In this document: one piece after another, positions 8,896 to 17,812 of the stretch
How the letters are laid out: the number at the start of each line of letters is the position of its first letter
How positions within the stretch are numbered: the first letter of the stretch is position 1
DNA from: Mesostigma viride
Lineage: Eukaryota > Streptophyta > Mesostigmatophyceae > Mesostigmatales > Mesostigmataceae
Direction of reading: 5' to 3'
Assembly (NCBI GenBank): GCA_009746045.1
Contig: RPFO01002233.1
Span: 29,945-93,944 of the forward strand
DNA length: 64,000 nt
Notes under the pieces: model-generated
The model's input: only the letters and a program-made list of their open reading frames with translations
Database searches by the model: none
Told to the model about the DNA's origin: nothing
Position numbers and translations under genes: made by a program

Positions 8896-10788
8896 TTATG
8901 TAGTCTTCAGCTCCTTCTCCACCTTGTGTGAGAATCGTCCGATCTGTGGGCCCTCCACCAGGACCCAATCGCCCACCTCAATGGACGGCGCCCGGTTATC
9001 CCGCTTGCCGGCTGTCCTCTCCAGATACCGCTCGGTCGCGGCGCGGTAGCCCTGGACTGCACTGTTATGAGCCTGGTGCATCCGCTGCAGCAAGCGATCA
9101 ACCCCCTGGCGTGTGTCCAGCTTGACCTGATCCTCCCCAGTCCGGGGCTCATAAGCAGTCGGGAGGCGTGAGAGGGTGCCTGCCAGAGTTGAGGAAAAAG
9201 GGGGTAAATCCGTGGGCGGCCTGGGGGCATTGTTCAGGGAGAACTCCACCAAGCCCAGAAGTTCCTCCCAATTGCTGCCCACCGCGTCGGTGTAGTGTCG
9301 CATGGTCTCCTGCACTGTGCGGTTCAACCGCTCCACCAGATGTGACGACGAACTGTGGTAGGCCGTGCCCAGCGACACCTTGGTGCCCAGCCGTTCGAAA
9401 AACTCCTGCCAGAATTTGGCCGTGAAGAGCTTGTCGCGGTCGGAGATGAACTGTCGGCTGAGCCCGTGGAACCGGAACACGTGCGTCAGGTATATCTTGG
9501 CGCACTCCTCCGCAGTGAGGTCGGCCGGACACGGGGCCAAGTGACACATGCGCGTCAGGCGGTCCACGAACACCAGGACCATGCTGTTGCCGCTCTTCGC
9601 CTTCTTGAACGGGCCGATGAAGTCCATCATGATAGAATCCCAAGGACCCATCGGATCAGGTAACGTCTTGGGGACGGCTTGCGAGCCCGTGTTCCTGGAC
9701 TTCATGATCTGGCACGAGGGGCACTGGCGCACATATGTCTCAATATACTCCTTCATCCCTGGCCAGTAGAAATGTTTGCGGGCCCGAGGATAAAGACGGT
9801 GGCTTCCTTGATGTCCGCCTAGAAGCGAATCGTGGAGCTCGTGAAGCAAGGCGGCCCTACAAAGCTCCGGGACATACAGCCGCCATTCCTCCGGCTGGAC
9901 ACTCACGAACAGGCGTCCATCCTGGAACTTGCAAGGGTAGGCACCCATCTGCTGGGGATGCGCCCGGATGGCTTCAAGCGCCGCTTCCTCCGTGACCGTG
10001 AAACGACTGATCATCGTCTCCAGGTCCGACGTGACTGTGAACGCGTCCGCGGCCGGGTCTGTCTCCGCACTCGCCTGGTTGACGAATTCGGAGAAGACTG
10101 TGGGCGGGCCGATCGGCTGAAGCTGAAAAATTCCCTGGGGCGGCACCACATGGCTAAGGGGCATGCGCATATGCGATCCCTCCCCCTCCCCGGGGGCGTC
10201 CACGTCCTCGTGGGCACTCGTCTCCTCCAAGAGAGGTGACAAGTCATCGCTGGTGGTGTGTCCCAGATGAAACAGGTGGCGGGCCCGGGGAGACCGTGGC
10301 TCCGCGCCGTAGGCGGTCCCCGGGGCGGCCACTGGTACGCAAGTGGTATGAAGCACATCCATGTCCTCGTAGAACCAATAGTCCGCCCGTCGCGAAAGGG
10401 CGTCTGGCACCACGTTGTCCGCGCCCTTGACGTATTGGATCTTGAATGGCGCAAACTGTGACAAGTACTCCATCCACCGCGCTTGGCGGGGCGTCAGGTT
10501 GGGCTGCACCAGGAGGTGGGTGAGCGGCCGGTGGTCGGTGTGGATCACCAGGCGGTGGGGGTCGAGATCCCCCTGCTCACTAATGGCCACCGAAAACTGG
10601 GCCCCCAGAAGATGATGACGCCACGTGTGGCAGCTGTAGACTACTGCCAGAAGCTCCTGCTGATGCACTGGGTAATTCCGCTCCGCCGGAATCATTGTGC
10701 GTGAGATATACTCGATGGGCTGAAGACCCTTGCCTTGGTCCTGCAGGAGGACACCCCCGATGGCCACCTTGCTGGCGTCCGTAGCCAC
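8896..10788 (-). CDS. pol: Gypsy pol: RNase H and integrase
   Basis: A 630-residue ORF. It starts inside the RT/RNase H junction (ATDASKVAIGGVL, the first RNase H aspartate). HTDHRPLTHLL follows at about residue 83, and ADNVVPDALSRR ends the RNase H. The integrase has an H2C2 zinc motif (HDSLLGGH ... CPSC) at about 315-360. Its DDE core has D in MDFIGPF (about 389), D in ISDRDKLF (about 447) and E in VERLNRT (about 485). The first two acidic residues, the aromatic spacing and the HSSSSHLVER end are all typical. It converts the viral-like RNA to cDNA ends and inserts them. The upstream RT is reached only by frameshift, so this copy is probably broken, or some shifts are sequencing errors. Confidence 0.88.
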   Translation of the reverse strand: MATDASKVAIGGVLLQDQGKGLQPIEYISRTMIPAERNYPVHQQELLAVVYSCHTWRHHLLGAQFSVAISEQGDLDPHRLVIHTDHRPLTHLLVQPNLTPRQARWMEYLSQFAPFKIQYVKGADNVVPDALSRRADYWFYEDMDVLHTTCVPVAAPGTAYGAEPRSPRARHLFHLGHTTSDDLSPLLEETSAHEDVDAPGEGEGSHMRMPLSHVVPPQGIFQLQPIGPPTVFSEFVNQASAETDPAADAFTVTSDLETMISRFTVTEEAALEAIRAHPQQMGAYPCKFQDGRLFVSVQPEEWRLYVPELCRAALLHELHDSLLGGHQGSHRLYPRARKHFYWPGMKEYIETYVRQCPSCQIMKSRNTGSQAVPKTLPDPMGPWDSIMMDFIGPFKKAKSGNSMVLVFVDRLTRMCHLAPCPADLTAEECAKIYLTHVFRFHGLSRQFISDRDKLFTAKFWQEFFERLGTKVSLGTAYHSSSSHLVERLNRTVQETMRHYTDAVGSNWEELLGLVEFSLNNAPRPPTDLPPFSSTLAGTLSRLPTAYEPRTGEDQVKLDTRQGVDRLLQRMHQAHNSAVQGYRAATERYLERTAGKRDNRAPSIEVGDWVLVEGPQIGRFSHKVEKELKTT

Positions 10789-11605
10789 GACGAAAGGAAG
10801 GGCCGGGTCCGGCAGGATAAGGACTGGTGCTGTGGTGAGGTGGCGCTTAAGCGCCTCAAAAGCCTGTTGGCACTGCTCAGCCCAAAGGAACGGGGTACCC
10901 TTCTTGAGAAGAGCGTTGATCGGGCGGCGATGGTGGCAAACCGCGGGATGAACCGTCGGTAGTAAGATGCCAATCCCAGGAAGCTGCGCACCCCTTCACG
11001 TCCGTAGGGACAGGCCATTGCTGGACGGACTCGATCTTCTCAGGGTCGGTCGCGATGCCGTCCGCGGACAAGGTATGGCCCAGAAACGGCACGCAGCGGC
11101 CGGCGCGCACCTTGGCCTTCCGCGCCGAAAGGTGCTCATCCTCCATGATCTGCAGCACGGCGTCCACATCCTCTAGGTGCTCCTCGAACGTCTTGGAGTA
11201 CACCAGGATGTCGTCCAGATACGCCAGCGCGCACGTGCGCTTGTAGGTCCAGGGCGGGCGCGCCCCCTTCTGCGGGTCCGCCAGGTCCTGGGAGACCTGC
11301 GGCAAGTGGGCTGTGCCCATCACCGGACGGAGGATGTCATTCATCAGCATCTGGAAGGACGCGGCGAATTGCACAGCCCCATTGCCGCCACCCGAAACTG
11401 ATAGTGACCGAAGGGCGTAGCGAACGCGGTCTTGTGGCAGTCTTCTGGCGCGATGCGCAGCTGCCAAAACCCGTCCGCACAGTCGATGACGGTGAAACAC
11501 GTGGCCCCCTGGACACGGTTGAAGATGTCGTCGATCCGCGGTAGAGGATACCGGGACTTGACGGTGATGGCGTTCAGCTTCCGGTAATCCGTCACCAGAC
11601 GCCAC
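10692..11605 (-). pseudogene. pol: Gypsy reverse transcriptase, palm/thumb pieces in shifted frames
   Basis: The ORF at 10877-11605 carries AYLDDILVYSKTFEEHL, the YxDD catalytic box, then LGHTLSADGIATDPEKI, the usual continuation. The ORF at 10692-11018 carries VRSFLGLASYYRRFIPRFA, the next conserved block, in another frame. Both follow directly from the PR-RT ORF upstream. The shifts near 11400 and 11000 break the polyprotein. The YLDD region also has a short insert (KGARPPWTYKRT) before the box, which some chromoviruses lack. Confidence 0.75.
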
Positions 11606-13074
11606 TTGCCTCCTGGCTTGGGAACGAGCAGCACGCCCGCTGAGAAGGGGCTGTTGCTGGGTTCAATGAGCCCAGCGTCGAGCAGTGAAATGAGGATCTT
11701 CTTGAGCTCCACCAGCTCGACTGGGCCCATGCGGTACATGGGAGACACGGTAGGCCCGGAACCCTCCTGGAGCTGGACACGATGCAACACCGATCGATTG
11801 GGAGGGAACTGGGGGGTGCGATCCGCAAAAAGGGTAGTGCGCTTCTCCAGGACGGCATTGAACCGCGCCAGCTCATCCGGTGTGAATCCGGCACCAATCT
11901 CGTTAAGCAGAGCCTGAGTGCTATCCAGGTCTATGCGATACATCGCGTACTCCTTGCCCTTCCGAAGCTGGCGCGCCAGCGTCTTGCTACTCATCAGGAT
12001 CTGGGACGCTGGTCGAGGCCCGTCCGCCGAGCGCTCGTGTGTAATGTTATGGACCTCCGCGGCCTGTGCCCTATACTCGCTGTCAGGGCACCAGAATGAA
12101 CCATCCGGAAACCAAACTACCCGCCGGCGCACACTGATGTCCACATCCTGCTTGTCCAGCCAGTCCACTCCAATGATGATGTCGGCAGCGCCCAGCGGCG
12201 CAATAGTCGCCACCAGGTCCACCGGCGTGCCCTGCAGCACACCCTTGATGTCTGCTAGGCCCGGCGATTGGTGTCGCCGACCGTCTGAGTAGGTGACATA
12301 GACTGCCGTGGTGTGAGGCCGGGGTACCAGGCCCAGCCGACGCACCAGGGCCTCGTTGATGAAGGACGTGGAGGCGCCGGTGTCGACCAGGAACTTCACG
12401 TCCATGATCGTTTTCTCCTTCAAATACGGATCAAGGACGGTGGGAGGGACCAATAACCCTCCGCTGAAAAGAAACAGATGCCGCGAATCTCCTTGAGATG
12501 CACGCGCCGCCGGTTGGGAGGACGCGTCTGCGGCCACGTTATTGACGTCTACCTCTACTCTAGTTGACTCCGCGTCTGGGCTACCATCTGATTTTTCTAT
12601 CCTATCCCCTACCCCGGGACCCAAGCCCATGGGCAGGGCTACTACTCCCGAGGAGCGGTGGGACGGGAGGCCGCCTCGCCCGACCACCCGCCCTCTTCCC
12701 CCCCTCCTCCTCTTCGTCAGCCCCCCCTCCTCGTCGTCGTACTCGTAGCCAGCCACTGCCTGCGTTTGGCCGGAAGAGGAGGACTGTCGCCGCGCCTCCA
12801 TCTCGTTGACCGCACGCAACACACCCTTGGTAGAGCTGGTCGCGGGTGGTCGCGGCTGCTGGTACTGCGTCGGGACCTGTCTGGCGTGCTGCAGGCGAGC
12901 CGCACGCTCACCCGCGTTGCGGGGTCGGTCCCGAGGACCGGAGGAGTCGGGGCGGCTGCCGAAGGCCGGGCCGGAGAAACGAACACTGGGTGTCCCCTCT
13001 CCTGTCCCACGACTGGCGTTCTTGCCCCGGAGCTTGGGGCAGTCGCGCTTGAGGTGCCCCACCTCGCTGCACAT
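11344..13074 (-). CDS. pol: Gypsy zinc knuckle, aspartic protease and N-terminal reverse transcriptase
   Basis: A 576-residue ORF. Residues 1-13 are the end of a CCHC knuckle (CSEVGHLKRDC; its first Cys is just upstream of the ATG). After a low-complexity linker comes the retropepsin, with KFLVDTGASTSFI at about residue 230 and IIIGVDWL later. The reverse transcriptase begins near residue 440: IEPSNSPFSAGVLLVPK, GKWRLVTDYRKLN, YPLPRIDDIF and CFTVIDCADGFWQ. The frame is lost after FATPFGHYQFRVA. Protease and RT are in one frame with the knuckle, so Gag-Pol fusion occurred upstream. The order PR-RT-RH-IN is standard for Ty3/gypsy. Confidence 0.87.
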   Translation of the reverse strand: MCSEVGHLKRDCPKLRGKNASRGTGEGTPSVRFSGPAFGSRPDSSGPRDRPRNAGERAARLQHARQVPTQYQQPRPPATSSTKGVLRAVNEMEARRQSSSSGQTQAVAGYEYDDEEGGLTKRRRGGRGRVVGRGGLPSHRSSGVVALPMGLGPGVGDRIEKSDGSPDAESTRVEVDVNNVAADASSQPAARASQGDSRHLFLFSGGLLVPPTVLDPYLKEKTIMDVKFLVDTGASTSFINEALVRRLGLVPRPHTTAVYVTYSDGRRHQSPGLADIKGVLQGTPVDLVATIAPLGAADIIIGVDWLDKQDVDISVRRRVVWFPDGSFWCPDSEYRAQAAEVHNITHERSADGPRPASQILMSSKTLARQLRKGKEYAMYRIDLDSTQALLNEIGAGFTPDELARFNAVLEKRTTLFADRTPQFPPNRSVLHRVQLQEGSGPTVSPMYRMGPVELVELKKILISLLDAGLIEPSNSPFSAGVLLVPKPGGKWRLVTDYRKLNAITVKSRYPLPRIDDIFNRVQGATCFTVIDCADGFWQLRIAPEDCHKTAFATPFGHYQFRVAAMGLCNSPRPSRC

Positions 13075-13784
13075 GAAGCAGCGCGCCTTGCTAGCGTCGA
13101 TCGCGTTGACGCCAGGTCAGTGTAGCCCTCGTCAGGGTCGTCGAGGTACTCGTCCTCCTCCTCGCCGGCGAAATCAGTGGAGTACATCTGATTCACCCGT
13201 CGCGGGGGAGCAGGTCTGAAGAAACGGCGCACTGATGGGGCACGCCCGCGAGCCACTACGTCGGCCACCTGTAGGAGATACCTCTGGATATTCAAGATGT
13301 CCCACTCTTCCCAAGGGACATCAGCATAGTGCTTGAATACCTCATCCTGCAGCTCAGGACAGAGTGCCTCGATGAACCTGCTCTTGTACTCGTACCAGGT
13401 CATGTCAGCCAGGTAGGCGGCGCTGGACTCGAACTTAGACAGAAACTCGCGATATGGGGTGGTCCCCTGGCGCAGCTTGCTGAAGGCCATCCGCTCGTGG
13501 AGTGTAGCATCTGGGGGCACCAGCTTGCGACGCACGCGGTCCATCAGTTCCGCCAAGGTTTGCGGGTATGACTGGGACGCGATGCTCTCACAGTTCAAGA
13601 TGCTTATCACCGAGGGGTCCATACAGGAGTTAATCACCAGATCAATCAGATCGCTGGTGGCCAGCTGCCAGTTGTGATGATTGCGCCAGATGGTATACTG
13701 TCGTCGCCACATGCGTCCCCATTCCTCTACCTCGCGCGGTTTCATGTCCGCGTGCAGCTTGGGTACATTCTTGAAATTGGGCAT
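12717..13784 (-). CDS. gag: Gypsy Gag core (capsid-like)
   Basis: The open frame is 355 residues; the first 240 or so are Gag-like. KPREVEEWGRMW, LATSDLIDLVINSC, the long helical block with KLRQGTTPYREFLSKFE, and YKSRFIEALCPELQDEVFKHY match the retrotransposon Gag helix pattern, in which a short W/F-rich start is followed by a FxxL and RFxxGL-type segment. An acidic strip (EEEDEYLDDPDEGY) follows, and then a frame shift into the CCHC knuckle of the next ORF. It forms the particle and binds the RNA. The upstream polyQ region is in yet another frame, so Gag is broken at least twice or carries base-count errors. Confidence 0.7.
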   Translation of the reverse strand: MPNFKNVPKLHADMKPREVEEWGRMWRRQYTIWRNHHNWQLATSDLIDLVINSCMDPSVISILNCESIASQSYPQTLAELMDRVRRKLVPPDATLHERMAFSKLRQGTTPYREFLSKFESSAAYLADMTWYEYKSRFIEALCPELQDEVFKHYADVPWEEWDILNIQRYLLQVADVVARGRAPSVRRFFRPAPPRRVNQMYSTDFAGEEEDEYLDDPDEGYTDLASTRSTLARRAASCAARWGTSSATAPSSGARTPVVGQERGHPVFVSPARPSAAAPTPPVLGTDPATRVSVRLACSTPDRSRRSTSSRDHPRPALPRVCCVRSTRWRRGDSPPLPAKRRQWLATSTTTRRGG

Positions 13785-13825
13785 CGGTGGGGCCTTTACT
13801 GCGGCGGTGACGGGCCCTCCGACGT

Positions 13826-14547
13826 CTACGTGGGGATATCGCCGAAGTCGGGGGGCTGCGACCGGGGGAGAGGGCTGGATCTGGGCGGCGTACCATGAGT
13901 CCGCCGCACCTGGACGGATGAGGGGTGTTCGTACCCCGGGTCATCCAAGGCCACCCTGCTGAAGCTGAAGTTGCCAGCAGGCGCAGGCGAGGGGACCGCG
14001 CTTTGGTCAAGCACCCGTGGGCGCTGCGGTTGAGGTGCCGGGCGCTGGACTGGCGTGTGAGTCTCCTCGTCTCTGGTGGTGACACTGCTCCTGGTCTCCC
14101 CTGGGCTGGTCCGTGGTCTATGAGTACCAACAGGCGGGCCCTGCGTGACAGTTCCCTCGTCCGTCTCGTTAGTCCCTTCCAGGTCATCGAACTCGCCATC
14201 TGCCTCTGGGACCTCCCCTTCCTCGTCCGAATACCATAGCGCCGTGGGTAACAGGGACGTGCTGCCGAAGGACACTCTGCGTCTGCCCCGGTGTGGGGGG
14301 CCCGGTGGAGGTCCCTGGGGCCGCCCCCGACCTGCCCAAGGATGCGTTGGCCGCCCGGTGACTGGCTGCTGACGGCGGTAGTGCAGGGTATCTTCATTCT
14401 CGTCTCTCTGCTGCTCTGGATCAGGTGGTAGCCATTGTGGTCTCGTCTGGGGTTGTTGCTGCTGCATCCGGGGTTGCTGCTGTTGCCATTGCTGCTGTGT
14501 TGACCGTTGCTGCTGCTGGTGCTGCTGCTGCTGTTGCTGCTGCTGCG

Positions 14548-14596
<49 letters not shown>

Positions 14597-14606
14597 TTGC
14601 TGCTGT

Positions 14607-14638
<32 letters not shown>

Positions 14639-14783
14639 CTGCTGCTGCGAGTAGTCTTGGAGCCTCTCTCGGTCGTTCCTGTCATCTCCCTGCCTTGTTA
14701 AGGCGTCTAGATTGTCCCCATCCGCTGGGAACCTAGGGTTCTGATCTCTGGATCGTGAGGAGCCTTCCGCAGGTCTCTCCATG
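13826..14783 (-). CDS. gag: Gypsy Gag N-terminal region with long polyglutamine tract
   Basis: About 319 residues. From about residue 45 there is a tract of about 34 nearly uninterrupted Gln, with further Gln-rich sequence to about residue 95, encoded by CAG/CAA repeats (plus-strand CTG/TTG at about 14440-14650). Acidic and Pro-rich sequence follows (YSDEEGEVPEADGEFDD). The copia-type element has inserted just after its second codon. Across the insertion the frame continues exactly into 32854-33017: GEVME joins ERPAEG with one copy of the CATGG duplication, so the true start lies near 33017. PolyQ in a Gag is unusual and the tract is likely length-variable. Confidence 0.65.
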
Positions 14784-15481
14784 AGTTAACGCCAAGCGCA
14801 TTGGCATGTACCTGATTCGGCATATCTCTGCGATTCCAGCGGCACCGGAACGAGTTCATTCCGACAAGTATCAAGAAAGTTATGGCGTTCCTACTTCCCG
14901 GTCGCGCGCGAGCGCGAGCCGGCTGTTCTTCTAAGTCGGACGTGAATATTTGCCGACGACATATGGGGTCGACAGTAATTCCTGGGCTGACAGGAATTAG
15001 GTGCTGTACCTACGACGGTATTGGATTAATACGTCGTACGCAGGAAATAGGAACCTTAACCTGTGGTCTGTTGGTACCGCAGGCTTAGTCCTGGACTTCT
15101 AGGTGCAGATGCAATAATCACTGTGGTGACTGTACTCTGTGGTCACTGTGCCTGTATGGCAGACCTACTGTATAGGAACTGGGCGCTGTACAGGTAGTGA
15201 ATACTGTACCGGGGGTGTTATTACTGAGCAGGCCTCCTAGGCTGCTCAGGACTAGCAAGCACAGTGCACAAGTATATAAACAATAGGCCAGTGCCAAATG
15301 GGCATCTCTTGCGAGCCCGCCTCACGTGTTGTGCCTTGACTTGGCAAGCGCGTGTACAAGCCTCAAGTGTGTGAGCGCTGTAACATTATCCAATTTTAAC
15401 AAAGCTCCGTTTCCAACCATATTCACACATTGCTGCATTGCAACCATATCCTTCACATTGCGTTTGCTAAGAACGTTAACT
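14784..15481 (+). repeat. 5' LTR of the copia-type element
   Basis: Matches 32151-32848 with only a few substitutions (for example T to C near 14800 and C to T near 15183). It begins AGTTAACG and ends CGTTAACT. The canonical TG...CA is absent if the 5-bp duplication is read as CCATG. Confidence 0.9.
15273..15280 (+). promoter_or_regulatory. TATA box in the copia-type LTR
   Basis: TATATAAA stands about 200 bp before the LTR end, within GCACAAGTATATAAACAATAGG. The same string is in the 3' LTR at about 32640. It is the likely core promoter of the element. Confidence 0.55.
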
Positions 15482-15574
15482 CAAATTACAACCAGTCTCA
15501 GCGGAACGGCCAGGAGGGTCGTTGCCGGTTGCGGTGTGCAGCGTTGACGACGCGAGGAGCTCGTCCGGTGGTGA

Positions 15575-16490
15575 ATGGTGCAGGAAGAACAACGGCAGCA
15601 GGATTTCCGGTTTCGGCAGTCTGCTGGGGGTTCGATTTCGCCTGAATTGCGTCGTGTCGTTCGGGATCTATCTTTATTGCTTGCAGATCGTCCGCCTGTA
15701 AATCGCAGCTTCGTGCAATTCGTCGACGACCAGGTCGAAGATTGGGAGCGAATTCTGCGGCACGTACAAACCATCGTCATTCCGGAGCACCGGAGCATCG
15801 ACGACCTCGAGCAGGAGCTTCACGGTTGGTCGGCATCCAGACGGTGATTACAGCAGTAGCTGAGCGAGTGCGGACGGAGTTGGCGGCAAGGCGAGGCGAG
15901 GTTGCGGAGGCAGCTGGCGCAGGGCGACACGAGTTTGTACCGACAGCAGCGGGTGCGGGTACCACGTACTTTCGCAGGCGTCATCGGCGACGAGGGTGTT
16001 GCAGCGGGGCCAGTTAGGCGTGAACGACGCGGAGCGGAGCACTACAGGCGGCTTGCAGAGGTCGGGGCGACAGCGGAAGCCATCACCGGAGGACAGCGCG
16101 CGCAAGAGTCGGCAGGTTTCCGGAGCGAGCAAGAGTTCCTTTTCAGGAACTGCCCCGCCCCTTCGCGTTCGTGTGACGCGTTGGGAAGAGTTTGCACCTC
16201 TTGGGTACGATAGTGACCTTGAGGTGGGAGCAGGGGGCGTCGCTGGGCTAGGCGACGAGACACTTGGCGACCACGAGGTGCCAAGATACAATCCGCGGGG
16301 TGCCAACGACGGGTTGTCACCTGTCTACTATACCAACGGTGACGATTCAGTCATCGCGGGCCGACAGCGGGTCGACGACGGCGCAGCAGGTAGCAGGGTG
16401 CCAGAGCTGATTGTGGTGAGCGACAGCGACGACGACAGCGACAAGGAGAACCAGGACGCGCCTGGGGCCAGCCGTGGTGGTCTTGCCTGA
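15575..16490 (+). pseudogene. Upstream ORF of the copia-type element, frameshifted, with SUMO-interaction-like tail
   Basis: Overlapping open segments (15575-15847, 15902-16213, 15996-16490) suggest one ORF of about 300 residues ahead of gag, broken by two shifts. The first part has a helical, charged start (SPELRRVVRDLSLLL, QFVDDQVEDWERIL). The last part ends PELIVVSDSDDDSDKEN: a hydrophobic I-V-V core followed by acid and Ser, the usual form of a SUMO-interacting motif. No protease or enzyme motif is visible. It could be part of Gag or a separate accessory protein. Confidence 0.45.
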
Positions 16491-16592
16491 GTGGTAACAC
16501 TTGGCACTTTCCTTTCTTGTTCAGTAGCTTATATTGCTTTAATTGCTGCTTGGCCACTTGGCTGGCTGTAGCAGATCTGAACAGAGGCCATC

Positions 16593-17779
16593 ATGGATGA
16601 TGGAGCTATCAACCAACAAGCGGGCTTTATGGGCTTTGCGCGGCGCGGCGCTGGGATGGATGGACGAGATGGACGCGATGGACGCGGTGGACGCGATGGA
16701 CGCGGGGACGGCCAGGCGCTGGGAGACCAGGCTGAGGTGCCAGATAATCAGAGCCAAGGATCGCAGGGCGGTCAGAACGCGCCAGCCGCAGATCAAGCGG
16801 CGCCTAAGCGACCGACCGTGGCTGAGGGGTACGCGGTGCTAGGCCAGTTTCAGTCCATCAAGGACAATTGGCAGCCCCGGGATGCTGAGAGGATGTTAGA
16901 GGACATGAACTTGTACACGGAGATATACACGGTGACAAGCTTCGCATCCTGGCGTCTAGTGCCTACATAAGGCAGTCGGCGAGGCGGCTGTTCAAGTTTG
17001 TTCGGGAGCGACACGCGGCGGGGGACACCTGGGCGGCGTTTATGACGCGACTCAGGTCGTTCCTGAGTGACAAGAGGACCATAGATGGGTCCCACCTGAA
17101 GCAAGAATACCTGGACTACAAGCCCATCAAGGGGCAGCTAGTGGTCCACGCCTTTGAAGACTTCGTCAAGCTGAGGGAGGACGCCATGGCCAAGGGCTTC
17201 TTCGTCGCAGATCGGATGGCCATGGGCGACTTTCTCAAGTCGCTGCAGCTGGATCCGGTCACCATGGATAATGTGACCATCCACATGCGACAGGTCCATG
17301 GCTGGGCAGCCATGACGGACCAGTTGTATGAGTGTTTCAGCGGCAAGTACGTGGGTGGTAAGCGCCCTCGTCAGGGTGATGAGGAGGCCACTGAACCCAC
17401 GGTTAAGTCCATGAGGGGATCGGGCCACGGGGGCCCAGCGCCCTCGAGAGGGCCTGAGACCTCTTCAAGGGGTCGAGGAAGGTCCAGGAGGGGGCGTGAC
17501 AGAAGGGCTGGACGGGGGACCCCGCCGAAGTCGGGACATCCACAGTCCCAGTTTGACTTCAAGAGGGTGGGTGGTCCTCCCAAGGCTGGGCCCAGCAGTG
17601 GGACCTCACGGGACATCAGTCAGGTGGAATGTTATTTCTGCCAGGGGAAGGGTCACTTCAGGAATGAGTGTCCCTCGTACCTGAGGCAGGAAGGTCAGAG
17701 CAAGCCAGCTCAGGGTGGCAGCAAGGACAAGGCTGGTCCATCCCAGGACAAGGGCAAGGGCAAGGCTGCTGATCATTGA
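16593..17779 (+). CDS. gag: Copia-type Gag with CCHC zinc knuckle (one frameshift)
   Basis: The start is a Gly/Asp/Arg repeat (MDGRDGRDGRGGRDGRGD) at about residue 22, then a conserved helix start (LGQFQSIKDNW). The frame shifts near 16940 and continues as 17042-17779. There FLSDKRTIDGSHLKQEYLDY and VTIHMRQVHGWAAMTDQLYE are capsid-like helices. The C terminus is basic (RGRGRSRRGRDRRAGRG) and carries CYFCQGKGHFRNEC, a C-x2-C-x4-H-x4-C knuckle. It stops at 17779, 33 bp before the pol ORF. Pol therefore needs a frameshift or readthrough, or its own start. Confidence 0.75.
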
Positions 17780-17812
17780 CTTGAGCCTGCACACATCCCT
17801 GAACCCTGGAGG

